A DNA stretch of 61,180 nt from JBHIBA01 sp046758845 (GCA_046758845.1 JBHIBA010000001.1:1-61180); one strand, 5' to 3'; positions 16,912-26,216 are shown, numbered from the stretch's first letter. Notes: a model not told the origin generated them from the letters alone. A program made the numbers and translations.

Positions 16912-18234
16912 TTAGCGTTGGGTGATGGCGCGCGTGGCAGGTTGGGAAGCTGGGCGGACGAGCTGACCCGCAACCAGTCGGTGGGTGCCGCTTTTGACGA
17001 TGAGGTCACCCGGCCGGAGGGCCCCGCGAACGAGTACCCGCTCACTTTGCGTTTGGAGCACCTCTACGTGGCGACGCTCGGTGCGGAAGACCCGTGTGCC
17101 GATTTCTGGAGACCCCCCGGCGGGTCGATCCTCAATCAGCCCGTACGCGGACCACAGGCCGCGCACCCCTTTGGTCAAGGCGGTGATGGGCAACCAGAAG
17201 CCGGCGGCTTTCACAGTCTCGGGGAGTCTCAATCGAACGACTTGCTCGGGGAACAGCCTGCCCACGGCCGACGCCTCAAGGCTCAGGACCACGGTAATGG
17301 TTCGTGTCATCGTATCGAGTTCCGGCAACAAGACCGAAACCCCCGCCCGGTAGGATTCCTGATTGACTTGGACAAGTTGCCGACTTCCCGGCTTGAGGTT
17401 CCGCGCCGCCCGCACGGGAACGCCGACCCTCGCCTCCAGGAACCCATCCTCCACAAGACGCACGACGGGCTCTCCGGGGTTGACCACGGTCCCTTCGTCC
17501 ACCCAGCGTTTGGAGATCTTCCCTGCGAAGGGTGCCCGTAGGATGCTTTTCTTGAGGTCGATTTGGACGGAAGTCAGCCTGGCGGCGAGCTCCTGCACCA
17601 GCGCCCTTTGCGCCCGAATCTGTTCCTTGCGGGTGCCCGCCAGGAGCTCGTCCAGGCGGCGCTGGGCCGCATCCAACTGGGCCAGGAGTGTATTGACGTT
17701 GTAGGCCGCCTCGTCGAATTGCTCTGCGGCAATGACTTTCTGGGAGAGGAGTCTTCGGCGACGCGAGCGCCGGATTTTGGCGAGCGTCAGCCGCTCGCGA
17801 AGCTCATTCACCTGGGCCCGCGCCGCGGCGATGGTCTCGCGCCGAGGCCCGGCAATCAGCTCGTCGAGTCTGGCGGTGGCCTGGGCCCGTCGGGCGAGCA
17901 GCTCTTGACGCGAAGCCTCGAGTCGCCGGGTGTCCTGCGCCGCCAGAACGCCTCCGGCGGCTACCCGATCGCCTTCTTCGACGGCGACATCGATGAGTTT
18001 GCCCTGGCGCTCGAAGCCCAGGTCGCTTTTGCGGCGAGCGACGATCTTGCCGGTGTAATCTCGATACACGCGGTAGGAATCCACCAGCTCCAGCCTGAGC
18101 GTCTCGACCGGCAAGGCCCTGAGCGGGGGTGCGGCCTCCTCGCCCCGGCGCCCGTCCAGGACCTGGGGGAATCCGAGGCCAAGGCCCACCAAAATGACGA
18201 TGACGACGGCTGGTAGAATTCTACTTTTCGTCAT
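16912..18234 (-). CDS. RND efflux periplasmic adaptor (membrane fusion protein)
   Basis: A 440-residue HlyD/AcrA-type adaptor. The N-terminus MTKSRILPAVVIVILVGLGL is a signal anchor. A lipoyl half-motif follows (GKLIDVAVEEGDRVAAGGVL), then a long alpha-helical hairpin rich in Ala, Arg and Leu, then the second half (LRAPFAGKISKRWVDEGTVV). Beta-barrel and membrane-proximal domains form the C-terminus. The hairpin is longer than usual, with the near-repeats DELIAGPRRETIAAARAQV and DELLAGTRKEQIRAQRALV. Two starts are possible, at 18234 and 18252. A TetR-operator candidate overlaps this start region. Confidence 0.9.
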   Translation of the reverse strand: MTKSRILPAVVIVILVGLGLGFPQVLDGRRGEEAAPPLRALPVETLRLELVDSYRVYRDYTGKIVARRKSDLGFERQGKLIDVAVEEGDRVAAGGVLAAQDTRRLEASRQELLARRAQATARLDELIAGPRRETIAAARAQVNELRERLTLAKIRRSRRRRLLSQKVIAAEQFDEAAYNVNTLLAQLDAAQRRLDELLAGTRKEQIRAQRALVQELAARLTSVQIDLKKSILRAPFAGKISKRWVDEGTVVNPGEPVVRLVEDGFLEARVGVPVRAARNLKPGSRQLVQVNQESYRAGVSVLLPELDTMTRTITVVLSLEASAVGRLFPEQVVRLRLPETVKAAGFWLPITALTKGVRGLWSAYGLIEDRPAGGSPEIGTRVFRTERRHVEVLQTQSERVLVRGALRPGDLIVKSGTHRLVAGQLVRPASQPATRAITQR

Positions 18235-18251
18235 AATATGACCTTTCGTCA
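18229..18251. promoter_or_regulatory. Candidate TetR operator at the start of the adaptor gene
   Basis: 23-bp site of the form CGTCA-N13-CGTCA, with the inner palindrome TCATAATATGA (18231-18241). It matches the site at 19024-19046 at 17 of 23 positions, including both CGTCA blocks and a central ATG. It overlaps the ATG of the adaptor gene. Confidence 0.5.
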
Positions 18252-18271
18252 TGTTTCCGCCAAAAATTTTT

Positions 18272-19003
18272 TCAGCCTGCGTGGGCTCTGCGGAACTCAT
18301 CGGGGAAGACTTCTTTTCGAATACGTTCGTACGTCTTTTCGTAATCCCATTCACTGGACAGAGGCCTCCAGGCAAGACCGTCCAGAAACGCTTGGCAGTT
18401 CTTTCGAACCGTCGCGAAGGGATCCTCGATGCCTAGCCTGTCAAGTGGGACGCCGGCAAGAATCAGCGAATAGGCCCCGAAGGCCAACGACCAACACCCG
18501 AACGTCAGCTCCCCAGGGTTGCATGCTTCCGGCAACTCCAAGTCCCCTTGTGAAACGGCGTCCCTGACAATTCCAGTCATGATGGCGTAGATCTGGCTGT
18601 CGATCGCCTGTAACCTGCTGAGGTGCTCGGGCGACGCCTTGGCTTTGATGGAAGCGGCCATAATGATCTGCCCGGTGCGGAAGCGGTCGGGGTGGAGTCG
18701 AGTGAACAGCTCGTACGCCTGGCCAATCGCGACCATCCGCTCTCGGGACCGTCCCTTAAAAGCGGCAGCCCGCTCGAACATATCCAGGAGGATGCCTTCA
18801 GTCTGGATACAGAAGGCCGCTACGATGTCCTCTTTGCAGGAAAAGTGCTGGTAGATCGTTCCCTTGGAATACTCCGTCACCTCGGCGATCCGGTCCATGG
18901 TCATCCCCAGGTAGCCGACCTCGAGGAGCATCCGGCGGGCGACCTCCAGGATCAGTTCCTCCCGCTCCTTGATCTCTCGTTGTTTTCGCGTCAGCGTGTT
19001 CAT
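18272..19003 (-). CDS. TetR/AcrR family transcriptional regulator
   Basis: A 243-residue regulator. The N-terminal DNA-binding domain (residues 10-60) shows EELILEVARRMLLEVGYLGM, then TMDRIAEVTEYSKGTIYQHF and a following SCKEDIVAAFC helix, all standard for TetR. The C-terminal ligand domain is helical. The gene is followed after 37 bp by the RND adaptor gene on the same strand, so it most likely represses the pump and itself and is released by a pump substrate. Matching operator candidates lie in its own promoter and at the adaptor start. Confidence 0.92.
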   Translation of the reverse strand: MNTLTRKQREIKEREELILEVARRMLLEVGYLGMTMDRIAEVTEYSKGTIYQHFSCKEDIVAAFCIQTEGILLDMFERAAAFKGRSRERMVAIGQAYELFTRLHPDRFRTGQIIMAASIKAKASPEHLSRLQAIDSQIYAIMTGIVRDAVSQGDLELPEACNPGELTFGCWSLAFGAYSLILAGVPLDRLGIEDPFATVRKNCQAFLDGLAWRPLSSEWDYEKTYERIRKEVFPDEFRRAHAG

Positions 19004-19010
19004 GCCTCAG

Positions 19011-19046
19011 AATATGGACACTTCGTCAAAAAATGTCAATACGTCA
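19011..19046 (-). promoter_or_regulatory. TetR promoter with overlapping operator
   Basis: On the minus strand TTGACA (19039-19034), 17-base spacer, CATATT (19016-19011). The expected start point falls within a base or two of the ATG at 19003, so the transcript would be nearly leaderless. The 23-bp CGTCA-N13-CGTCA operator candidate (19024-19046) covers the -35 box and much of the spacer. Confidence 0.55.
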
Positions 19047-19328
19047 AACGGAAATTTTTTCAGGAAAATACTTTCGTTTAAGTTTCGTCCATTTGCGTTC
19101 TCTCAGAGGATCACCCGCTACACTGAAGTTTTCTCACACCGCAAATGGGGGCGAATTTATTTCAATTCTTGGATGAAGGGGTTTGCCTTACGTTCTTCCC
19201 GCCCTGTCGGGCATCTACCGCCACCGATGGGCGAAGACGCTCCGACGTTGCACTTGATAGTGGGAAAGCTTCATCGATCCAGGTCATGCCGATCTCTTCT
19301 AAGCAAATCCTTGTTGGAGGATCCATCT
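19047..19328. other. Intergenic stretch between TetR and the glycosyltransferase gene
   Basis: About 280 bp, AT-richer next to the TetR promoter. I see no gene. It lies downstream of the glycosyltransferase stop and upstream of TetR. Confidence 0.4.
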
Positions 19329-20909
19329 CTATCTGGCCTGAGGCCGTTCGGCGTCTCCTTGACTTTGTCTTCGCTCCACGAGGGCGAAAGGGTAGGCAAT
19401 GGCCAAAGTGCGCGAGCCGTCTCTCTTGTCGGGGCCATCTCGCCGAAGATCCAGAAGCTGAACGGACTTCGGTTTCGCGGCGCAAGTCAGGGACTCCGCG
19501 TCCAGGTAGAATTGGGCCGCCCATGCGAAGTTCCACTGACTGTATGAAAACCATGGACATCTGAAGCCTTGTGGCAATTGAAGGACATCCAATCGAATCC
19601 CCTGTCTGCGGACTTCCTCCCCCAAACGGGCGAGCGCACTAAACTTTGGCCTCGGGTGCGATTTAAAAACCTGGGGGGCTACTGCGCTCAGGATGAAAAT
19701 TCCGATGGAAAGAAGAAAAGCGCCCGAAACGAGATACCGGTAGAGCCCGCGTCTGCTCCGCAGGAAGACGTAGACAGCGAGAGCCGTCAAGAGGCTGAAA
19801 CCGATGAGACAAGGGTAGATGTACCAACTGTTCCTTTTCACACCGAAGGTGAAGCCTAACAGAAGGACCCCCGCCTGGGTGAGTCCGAACGCCCAGGCCC
19901 GAACCAGCGCCTTCCTCTGCGGGTCTTCTCGCCCCACAAGCCAAGGCGCAACCAGACCGGCCAGCAGAACGGGGAGCCACGGCCAGTATCGCTTGCCAAG
20001 GACCTGAAGATAATAAAAATGCCCCGCCTTTAACATCCACCGCGAAGATTGCTCCTTATCTCCGATGGCCGGCACAATCTGTTGAAAAAAGAACCTCTTC
20101 CAGTACGAGTAGGACCACAGACTGAAGTGCCAGAGTTCTGCCAAGGAGAGAACGCCCGCGGCAACGACCAGATAGAGGCCCAGCCGGCGCCAGGGAAGGC
20201 GGGCTACGCATTCTCGCCAGTAGCGGGGAGAGCGTAAATATTCGCCAAGACTTGTACTTGGAAAGGTCAGGTAACAGACCACCAAAACCGGGAGCACGAC
20301 AAACGCGGGGGGACCTTTCGTCAGGATGGCGCACGCCAGCGCGAACCCGCCGCCCAAGGAGAAAAGCCAGCTCCGGTGAATTTTCATTCCCCAGTAAAGG
20401 GCGAGCGCTATGAAAAACATCAGCAGCGGCTCAGCCAAGGGATCTCGGCTCTGCTTCACAAACCAAGGCGTCAGGACGAGGATCAAGGCCGCCACAAACC
20501 CGAAGTCGCGATTCACCAGCCGCTTGCCCATCTTATAGACGAGCCAGACCGACAGGTGGGAACCGATGAGAGTCGGCAATAGCGCCGCCTCCGGGCGGGC
20601 TCCGATCAATCTCATGGTCGCCGCCTCGGCCCACAGGATGAGCGGAGGCTTTTCGTAGAAATACCAATCCCACTTCCAGTCTATTCGCATCCAGGTATGG
20701 ACCGGAGCCGCCGACAAGTCCCGCGCCATGATTGCGAAGAAAGCAGAGTCGCCATTGCGGATCAGGGTGGAGGACCAGTTTTGCCACAGAAGAGCCAAGG
20801 CGAGGAGAAACAACGAGAGCCCATAGGAAGCGGGCGAAAGGGGGACCTGCCATCGGTTCGGGAGGTCTATCAGAGACCGTGCGGTTGAAAGCATCTTGGA
20901 CAAGTTCAT
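19329..20909 (-). CDS. ArnT/PMT-like polytopic glycosyltransferase
   Basis: A 526-residue inner-membrane protein with about ten or more hydrophobic segments and the GT39/GT83 layout. The first periplasmic loop carries the acidic catalytic region (IRNGDSAFFAIMARDL), followed by the aromatic FYEKPPLILW motif and QSRDPLAEPLLMFF. Proteins of this kind transfer a sugar from a polyprenyl-phosphate carrier to lipid A, protein or another acceptor on the periplasmic side. The soluble C-terminal part ends with LDVLQLPQGFRCPWF and an Arg-rich tail. It stands alone, so the acceptor cannot be inferred. Confidence 0.85.
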   Translation of the reverse strand: MNLSKMLSTARSLIDLPNRWQVPLSPASYGLSLFLLALALLWQNWSSTLIRNGDSAFFAIMARDLSAAPVHTWMRIDWKWDWYFYEKPPLILWAEAATMRLIGARPEAALLPTLIGSHLSVWLVYKMGKRLVNRDFGFVAALILVLTPWFVKQSRDPLAEPLLMFFIALALYWGMKIHRSWLFSLGGGFALACAILTKGPPAFVVLPVLVVCYLTFPSTSLGEYLRSPRYWRECVARLPWRRLGLYLVVAAGVLSLAELWHFSLWSYSYWKRFFFQQIVPAIGDKEQSSRWMLKAGHFYYLQVLGKRYWPWLPVLLAGLVAPWLVGREDPQRKALVRAWAFGLTQAGVLLLGFTFGVKRNSWYIYPCLIGFSLLTALAVYVFLRSRRGLYRYLVSGAFLLSIGIFILSAVAPQVFKSHPRPKFSALARLGEEVRRQGIRLDVLQLPQGFRCPWFSYSQWNFAWAAQFYLDAESLTCAAKPKSVQLLDLRRDGPDKRDGSRTLAIAYPFALVERRQSQGDAERPQAR

Positions 20910-21691
20910 CCGCGACTTCCTTCAGACCCGGCGGAGACAGCGCGAAATCTAAACCAGAATCACCCGCGTCAGTGAGTGCGGGAACCCGAAAAAGAGAACG
21001 CCCCCGCGAAACGACCAGCCATCGGTTCCGATGTCACAGGGGGCCATGATCCGCCTCGCCTCTTGCGCAACTTCACCTGCTCTGTAAGTGTACAGTGCTT
21101 GCTCATCTCGGGAAAAGGCGACTTTTCCATTCACGTCTTTGTACGCTCGCCGCCCTCTCCCTGCCCCCCCGTCCCCCGGCGGCTACATGATGTTGACATC
21201 TCGGCCCGGCAAGGGGCGCCCCCCGACGACCCAATGCAGAGGTCCGGCCATCGCGGTTATGGGCCTCGCGGCGATTTCGCGACTGCTAGCGGGGAACTCC
21301 TGGAATCGTGGGGTGGCGCTGCGAAGGCTCTCGGCCGGAGAAGAAAGCCTTTCAGCAGATTCTTAAAGCAAAATTGCGGGTCCAAAACGGTCCGAGAGAC
21401 CGGGGCCAGTCGGGAATCGGGCTTGCCTGCCGAAAACATCCCAGTTGTCAAGGTGAGGCTCTTGAAGGAAAATAACTTCCGTTGATGCATCCTGGAGCTG
21501 GTGGCAAGGGGACATTTTTCGGCGGAAGTGGCCGGGCATGGACGTGAGAGGGGGCTTCTTCAGCGTCCGGGAAGCGAAGCCCGGGAAGGCGGACCAACCC
21601 TTTGAACCAAACGGCGCGGAAGACGGCAAAAACTGACAGTCAGGCCATTCGGGCTGACACGGCGTAGCGGAACATATTGCAAATAAACGTT
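20910..21691. other. Gene-poor stretch upstream of tRNA-Leu
   Basis: About 780 bp separating the glycosyltransferase start from tRNA-Leu. Both strands have short open frames but none resembles a known protein or has a convincing ribosome-binding site. A short inverted repeat CTGTAAGTGTACAG lies near 21079. The stretch beside a tRNA with no gene fits decayed integrated DNA. Confidence 0.4.
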
Positions 21692-21778
21692 GCCGGAGTG
21701 GCGGAACGGGAGACGCAGGGGACTCAAAATCCCCCGGGGCCTAGCCCCGTGTGGGTTCGAATCCCACCTCCGGCACCA
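21692..21778 (+). tRNA. tRNA-Leu(CAA)
   Basis: 87-nt class II tRNA with encoded CCA. Acceptor GCCGGAG pairs with CTCCGGC. The anticodon stem GGGGA/TCCCC closes CTCAAAA with anticodon CAA. A long variable arm (GGGGCCTAGCCCC) is typical of leucine tRNA. The T arm contains GTTCGAATC. Confidence 0.95.
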
Positions 21779-21978
21779 AGGAATATCAAGGGGTTGGCCT
21801 TGTTACCCCTTGATTCTTCTTGAGTTACATGGCATAGAGGCCCTCGCAAGAGTGGGATGGAGGAATATTAAGAGAGATGGCAAGAGCCCCTTGTGGCGGA
21901 AAAAACTAGCACATTTGATTTGCGCCAAACCAGGGTTTTGTACTCGCACCCATAAGCGCGGGGGCGCCCGCCCCCGGC

Positions 21979-22782
21979 TCAACTCTTCTCTATGTGCCAG
22001 GGAATGGCCCACTGCTGGAGTCGGTCCACCGCGGCGAACAGCAGGATGCCCAGGACGGACAGGACCATGAGCCCGGCGAACACCCGGTGCATCTTGAGGA
22101 TGCTCGCCGCATCCTGCACCTGGAAGCCCACGCCCGACTGGCCGTAGAGCATCTCCGACGCCACCACCAGGATGAAGGCCACGCCGGAGCCGAGCTTCAG
22201 GCCGGCGAAGACCATGGGCAGCGACCCGGGCAGCATGACCTCCCAGAAGAGCTGGCGGTCGGTGGCCCCCATGTCCCGGGCCGCCTTGACCAGCACCGGG
22301 TCCACACTCTTCACCCCGACCATCGCGTTGATCAGCACCGGGTACAAAACGCCCATGAAGGCCATGACCAGCCGGGGCATCTCGCCGAGCCCCAGCCACA
22401 CGATGAGGAGCGGGATCAGCGCGATCTTGGGCAGGGGGTAGGTGGCGGACACGAGATAGGCGCAGAACTGCTCGAACCAGCGGTACCAACCCATGCACAG
22501 GCCGAGGATCACGCCGACCAGCCCGCCCACGACGATCCCGATAACCGAGCGCGCGACCGTGTAGAGGAGGTGGAAGAAGAGCTCGCCGGTCGCGACCTGC
22601 CGGCGGATCTCCTCGATGACGGCCGAGAACGCCGGCAGGATGTAGGGCGGGACGTCGTACCCCCGGATGACGGCCTCCCACACGCCGAAGATCAGGAGGA
22701 CCGAGATCAGCTTGGCGAAGCGCCCGCCGGGGAGCGCCCGCGCGGCCCCGTTCTTCGGGACGACCCTCCGGGAGACGGCCAC
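21979..22782 (-). CDS. ABC transporter permease, nitrate/sulfonate/taurine type
   Basis: A 267-residue SsuC/TauC-like permease with about six transmembrane segments and the EAA loop that contacts the ATPase (AARDMGATDRQLFWEVMLPG near residue 168). The N-terminal hydrophobic segment is LISVLLIFGVWEAVIRG. It would form the membrane channel for the substrate delivered by the binding protein encoded at 23631-24632. The start is 4 bp after the ATPase stop, indicating one operon in the order binding protein, ATPase, permease. Last gene of the tRNA-bracketed block. Confidence 0.9.
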   Translation of the reverse strand: MAVSRRVVPKNGAARALPGGRFAKLISVLLIFGVWEAVIRGYDVPPYILPAFSAVIEEIRRQVATGELFFHLLYTVARSVIGIVVGGLVGVILGLCMGWYRWFEQFCAYLVSATYPLPKIALIPLLIVWLGLGEMPRLVMAFMGVLYPVLINAMVGVKSVDPVLVKAARDMGATDRQLFWEVMLPGSLPMVFAGLKLGSGVAFILVVASEMLYGQSGVGFQVQDAASILKMHRVFAGLMVLSVLGILLFAAVDRLQQWAIPWHIEKS

Positions 22783-22786
22783 GGCG

Positions 22787-23566
22787 CTACTCCGCCGCGG
22801 CTTCTTCGGCGGCCTCCCGCATCGAGTTCCACAGCGTCTCCCGGAGCTCGTTGAAGTCGGGCCGGCGCCGGATCTCCGGGGTCCGGGGACGGGGGAAATC
22901 TATCTTCACCACCTCGCGCACCCGCCCGGGACGGCGGCTCATCAGGACGATGCGGTCCCCCAGGAGGACGGCCTCCTCGATGCTGTGCGTCACGAAGCAG
23001 ACCGTCTTCCGCTTGGCCTCCCACAATTGGAGGAGCTCTTCCTGGAGGACCATCCGGGTCTGGGCGTCCAGGCTGCCGAAAGGCTCGTCCATGAGGATCA
23101 CCTCCGGGCCGTTGGCCAAAACCCGGGCGATGCTCACCCGTTGCTTCATCCCGCCCGAGAGCTGGTGAGGATACCGGTCCTCGAACCCCTCGAGCCCCAT
23201 GAGGCGGAGGTAATGGAGGGCCGCCTCGGTCCGCTGCCGCGGAGCGACGCCCCGCATCTTCAACCCGAAGCCGACGTTCTCGACCACCGTCTTCCACGGG
23301 AAGAGGGCGAACTCCTGGAATACCAGGTTGCTCAGCGGGTGATGCGGCGCCTCGATGTCCTCGAACAGGATCTCACCGCCGGTCAGGGACTCGAGGCCGC
23401 CGATGAGCTGAAGGAGCGTGGACTTGCCGCAGCCGCTGGGCCCGAGGATGCAGACGAACTCATTGGAGGCGACGTCGAACGTCACGTTCGACAGGGCCTC
23501 TACGGGCGTCCCCCGTCCGGTCTCCCAGACTTTCGACACGTCGCGCAGATGGATGCGCGCCATCAC
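22787..23566 (-). CDS. ABC transporter ATP-binding protein, nitrate/sulfonate/taurine type
   Basis: A 259-residue ATPase with Walker A GPSGCGKST (near residue 40), the signature LSGGMKQRVSIARVLANG, Walker B EVILMDEPFGSLD and the His switch FVTHSIEEA. It is the SsuB/TauB type that energises import of small organic anions or thiamine-precursor-like compounds. Normal length, starting MMARIHLRDVSKVWE. It lies 64 bp after the binding-protein stop and 4 bp before the permease gene. Confidence 0.92.
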   Translation of the reverse strand: MMARIHLRDVSKVWETGRGTPVEALSNVTFDVASNEFVCILGPSGCGKSTLLQLIGGLESLTGGEILFEDIEAPHHPLSNLVFQEFALFPWKTVVENVGFGLKMRGVAPRQRTEAALHYLRLMGLEGFEDRYPHQLSGGMKQRVSIARVLANGPEVILMDEPFGSLDAQTRMVLQEELLQLWEAKRKTVCFVTHSIEEAVLLGDRIVLMSRRPGRVREVVKIDFPRPRTPEIRRRPDFNELRETLWNSMREAAEEAAAE

Positions 23567-23630
23567 GCCCCCCCGCCGGGCCCCGGCGGATCAGCTCGCT
23601 TCGAGCTTCGAGGAAGTGGGAAATCACCGG

Positions 23631-24632
23631 CTACGGCAGCAGGCGGTAATCCACAATCTCTTCGATGCGCTTGACCTTCTGGTCGATCACGCCGATGTCG
23701 TGCAGGTATGCCAGCTGGGACATGGTGGCCTTCTCGTTCAGCCGTCCGTCGAGGCTGATAAAGGGATAGCCCACCTGGCTCGCCATCTGCTTGTTGACCT
23801 TGGTCCACTTGTCGATGACCTCGAAGAGCCGCTCCTTGTTCTTGCCCTCCCCGAGGGCCGCGACATGGTCCTTGGCCCCGTCGAGGTAGGCCCGCATGAA
23901 GCGGCGCCCGACATCGGTGCGCTTTGTGATGAAGTCCTGGTTTGAGAACAGGATGGCCTGCTGCGTTCCCTCCGGGGCCACGTCGGTGCTGGGCGCCAGG
24001 ACCGTCCCGACGCCCTGCTTCTCGGCAATCGTCTTGAAGGGCTCGATCATGTAGGCGACGTCCACGGCCTTGGACCGAAGGGCCGCCGGCATCTGGTTGT
24101 AGCCCACCTTTTTCAGGTGGATGTCCGCCCGGGTCAGTCCGCCGGCCCGCAGCGCGCGGGCCAGGATGTAGTCGTCGATGCTCCCTTTCAGCGTGCTCAT
24201 GCCGAAGGTGCGGCCCTTGAAGTTGGCGTACTTCCGCAGGGCGCCGCTCTCGTAGAGGTCCTTCCGGACCATCCAGTACACGTACACCCAGCCGTCCTTC
24301 TGCTGGGCCATGTCGGACACGATGCGCAGCGGCGCGCCCTGCTGGATGGCGTTCACCAGCGCCGCGCCGAAGCCCAGCGTGCAGATGTCGAGGTTGCCCT
24401 GGATCACCGCGTTGACACGAATGTCCGTCGGCCAGACGACCTTCAACTGGGGGTCGATGCCTTCGCGCTTGAAGTATCCGTTCTCAATGGCCAGGAACAT
24501 CGGCGAGACCGACACGACCGGGATGTAGCAGACCTTGACCGTGTCGGCCGCACGGGCCCGCCCCTGCAAGGCGCCGAGAAGTGAGAAAAGGAAAAAGACG
24601 AGACTAAAACCGGAGAGAAGCTTTCTGGCCAT
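23631..24632 (-). CDS. ABC transporter substrate-binding protein (SsuA/THI5-NMT1 type)
   Basis: A 333-residue periplasmic protein with a clear signal peptide (MARKLLSGFSLVFFLFSLLG, cleavage after a short ARA-type site). The mature part begins DTVKVCYIPVVSVSPMFLAI and continues with ENGYFKREGIDPQLKVVW, the pattern of the NMT1/SsuA/ThiY periplasmic family. It should bind a small organic ligand and hand it to the permease encoded downstream. Neighbouring HyuAB and M24 genes suggest an amide, ureide or amino-acid-like ligand, as inference. An IS1380-type end with a good promoter lies 137 bp upstream. Confidence 0.88.
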   Translation of the reverse strand: MARKLLSGFSLVFFLFSLLGALQGRARAADTVKVCYIPVVSVSPMFLAIENGYFKREGIDPQLKVVWPTDIRVNAVIQGNLDICTLGFGAALVNAIQQGAPLRIVSDMAQQKDGWVYVYWMVRKDLYESGALRKYANFKGRTFGMSTLKGSIDDYILARALRAGGLTRADIHLKKVGYNQMPAALRSKAVDVAYMIEPFKTIAEKQGVGTVLAPSTDVAPEGTQQAILFSNQDFITKRTDVGRRFMRAYLDGAKDHVAALGEGKNKERLFEVIDKWTKVNKQMASQVGYPFISLDGRLNEKATMSQLAYLHDIGVIDQKVKRIEEIVDYRLLP

Positions 24633-24768
24633 CTCGAGACCTCCTATGACATGCGTCCGGCCGAGCGGCCGGCGAACCCCCCCTCTCCGTTATCTGAAGG
24701 TGATCGCAAAGAAACGTTCCGGCGGGTCCCGCGAACGTGAACCGCTGGTCAGCGGATGTACATGAAGC

Positions 24769-24856
24769 GGGAATTCCCATTTCAACTTGGACTGAATCCC
24801 CTCTGGTCCAGTTTGCAGGTTGGAGGCATTAGAACCCCCTGCAGTGCCCCTGTCAA
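24769..24856 (-). mobile_element. IS1380-type terminal segment, copy B, with outward promoter
   Basis: 88-bp member of the four-copy family. On the minus strand TTGACA (24856-24851), 17-base spacer, TCTAAT, then about 50 bases to the palindrome GGGAATTCCC (24778-24769). The promoter points at the substrate-binding protein gene starting at 24632. No transposase codons are recognised next to it. Confidence 0.6.
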
Positions 24857-24950
24857 GAGCTTATTGAAGCCTTCAGGACCGGCCCCCGGGGCCATCCAAC
24901 AGGCCGAAAGGGGGGGGCCCCGTCCCTTGCCTTGCCGGGTGGCCCGATCT

Positions 24951-26216
24951 TTAGCCCTCCGCAGGCAGCTGCGGAAAATGCAGAGGGATTTCCGCCAACC
25001 GTCGCGGCCCATCCTCGCCCACGACCACGGTGTCCCCCAGCATGATCCCCACGTCCTTCCGCCAGTGCGGGTCGTTGATGTCGATGTTGAGGGCGAGGAC
25101 CATGCCGGCTCGCAGCGTGAACGCCTCCAAGCCCCGGCCCGAGAGGACGGGCTCCTCCGGCTTGTACACCACGGTGGGGAACTCGGGCGAGCCCAGGCCG
25201 TGGCCATGGAAGCCGCATTCGATGTAGTCCATCCCCGCCTCCTGCACCGGCCGACGGAACGCCTCCCAGACCTCTCGCAGGGGCGCGCCGGGCCGTAGCC
25301 GCTCCACGCCGCTCTGGAGGCTCTCCACGGCGACGGCATGGACGCGGGCCAGCTCCCCCGGCGGGGGCCCCACGAAAGCAGAGAACTCCACCCCCGTGAG
25401 GTAGCCTCCGCAGCTGGCGTGGAACTCCGTGAGGACGAGATCTCCCGCTCGCAGCGGCCGCGTCGTGGGGGCCAGGGGCTGAGGCCGCGCATGGAGGAGG
25501 TACCGCTCGCAGGTGTCCACGGGGTCCGCGCTGAAAAAGCAAAAGATGTAGGGCTCGCCCCCCGCCGCGATGTGCGCCCGCACCATCTCGGCGTACACCT
25601 CGCACTCCCGCACCCCCGGACGCGCGGCCGCCAGCAGGGCCTCCACCATGGCCGCCGCCAGCCGCCCCGACCGCTCCAACAGGGCGATCTCCTCGGGGCT
25701 CTTAATGAGGCGCAGTTCGTCCAGCACGTCGGTGGCGTCCACCAACTCGGCGCCGGGGAGCGCCTCTCGCAGCGCCTCGTACTCCTGATACGCGATGATG
25801 TGCTGCTGGAGGGCGCTGCCGTACCCCACGATGCCGAGGCGGCCGCGGGCTTGGCCCAGGTCCCGCACGACGCCTGCTAGGGCGTCGATGCCCGTGAGGG
25901 GGCGGACCTCCGCCACCCAGTCTTGGCTGAGGAGGTAGGGCGGGTAGGGGTGATACATGTGGATGTTCTCGACGAAGGCCACGGGGTCGCCCCGGCGGGG
26001 GAAGCAGCAGATGCCTTGCTTGGCCGCGATGTGTGTCAGGTATCGAAGGTTCGCCGTGCCCAAGGCGTAGAACCGGTCCGTGCCCCACACCAGCAGGCAG
26101 TCAAGGCCCCTGCGCCCCATGGCCTCCCGCAGCCCCGCCCAGCGGCGGTCCCGCTCGGCCAGCGAGAGTTGGGGCAGGTGCGCCGTGAGCTTTTCGCGAA
26201 CCGCCGCCCTAGCCAC
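24951..26216 (-). CDS. Creatinase-like M24 protein lacking the usual metal ligands
   Basis: A 421-residue pita-bread fold protein with an N-terminal creatinase domain (DCLLVWGTDRFYALGTANLR) and an M24 C-terminal domain. The expected ligands are substituted: the first Asp is Glu (VLTEFHASCGG), the second Asp position reads GVEFSAF, and the C-terminal Glu positions read LNIDIND and MLGDTVVV. The His of GFHGHGLGSPEFP is retained. Creatinase (creatine amidinohydrolase) also uses this fold without metal, so a hydrolase of that kind fits better than a metallopeptidase. It overlaps the HyuB stop by eight bases, implying a shared pathway. Substrate unknown. Confidence 0.8.
   Translation of the reverse strand: MARAAVREKLTAHLPQLSLAERDRRWAGLREAMGRRGLDCLLVWGTDRFYALGTANLRYLTHIAAKQGICCFPRRGDPVAFVENIHMYHPYPPYLLSQDWVAEVRPLTGIDALAGVVRDLGQARGRLGIVGYGSALQQHIIAYQEYEALREALPGAELVDATDVLDELRLIKSPEEIALLERSGRLAAAMVEALLAAARPGVRECEVYAEMVRAHIAAGGEPYIFCFFSADPVDTCERYLLHARPQPLAPTTRPLRAGDLVLTEFHASCGGYLTGVEFSAFVGPPPGELARVHAVAVESLQSGVERLRPGAPLREVWEAFRRPVQEAGMDYIECGFHGHGLGSPEFPTVVYKPEEPVLSGRGLEAFTLRAGMVLALNIDINDPHWRKDVGIMLGDTVVVGEDGPRRLAEIPLHFPQLPAEG

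Noticed and set aside
21070..21095. CTGTAAGTGTACAG as a LexA-type operator.
   Set aside because: The internal spacing is six bases rather than the eight of the enterobacterial site, and no SOS gene is adjacent.
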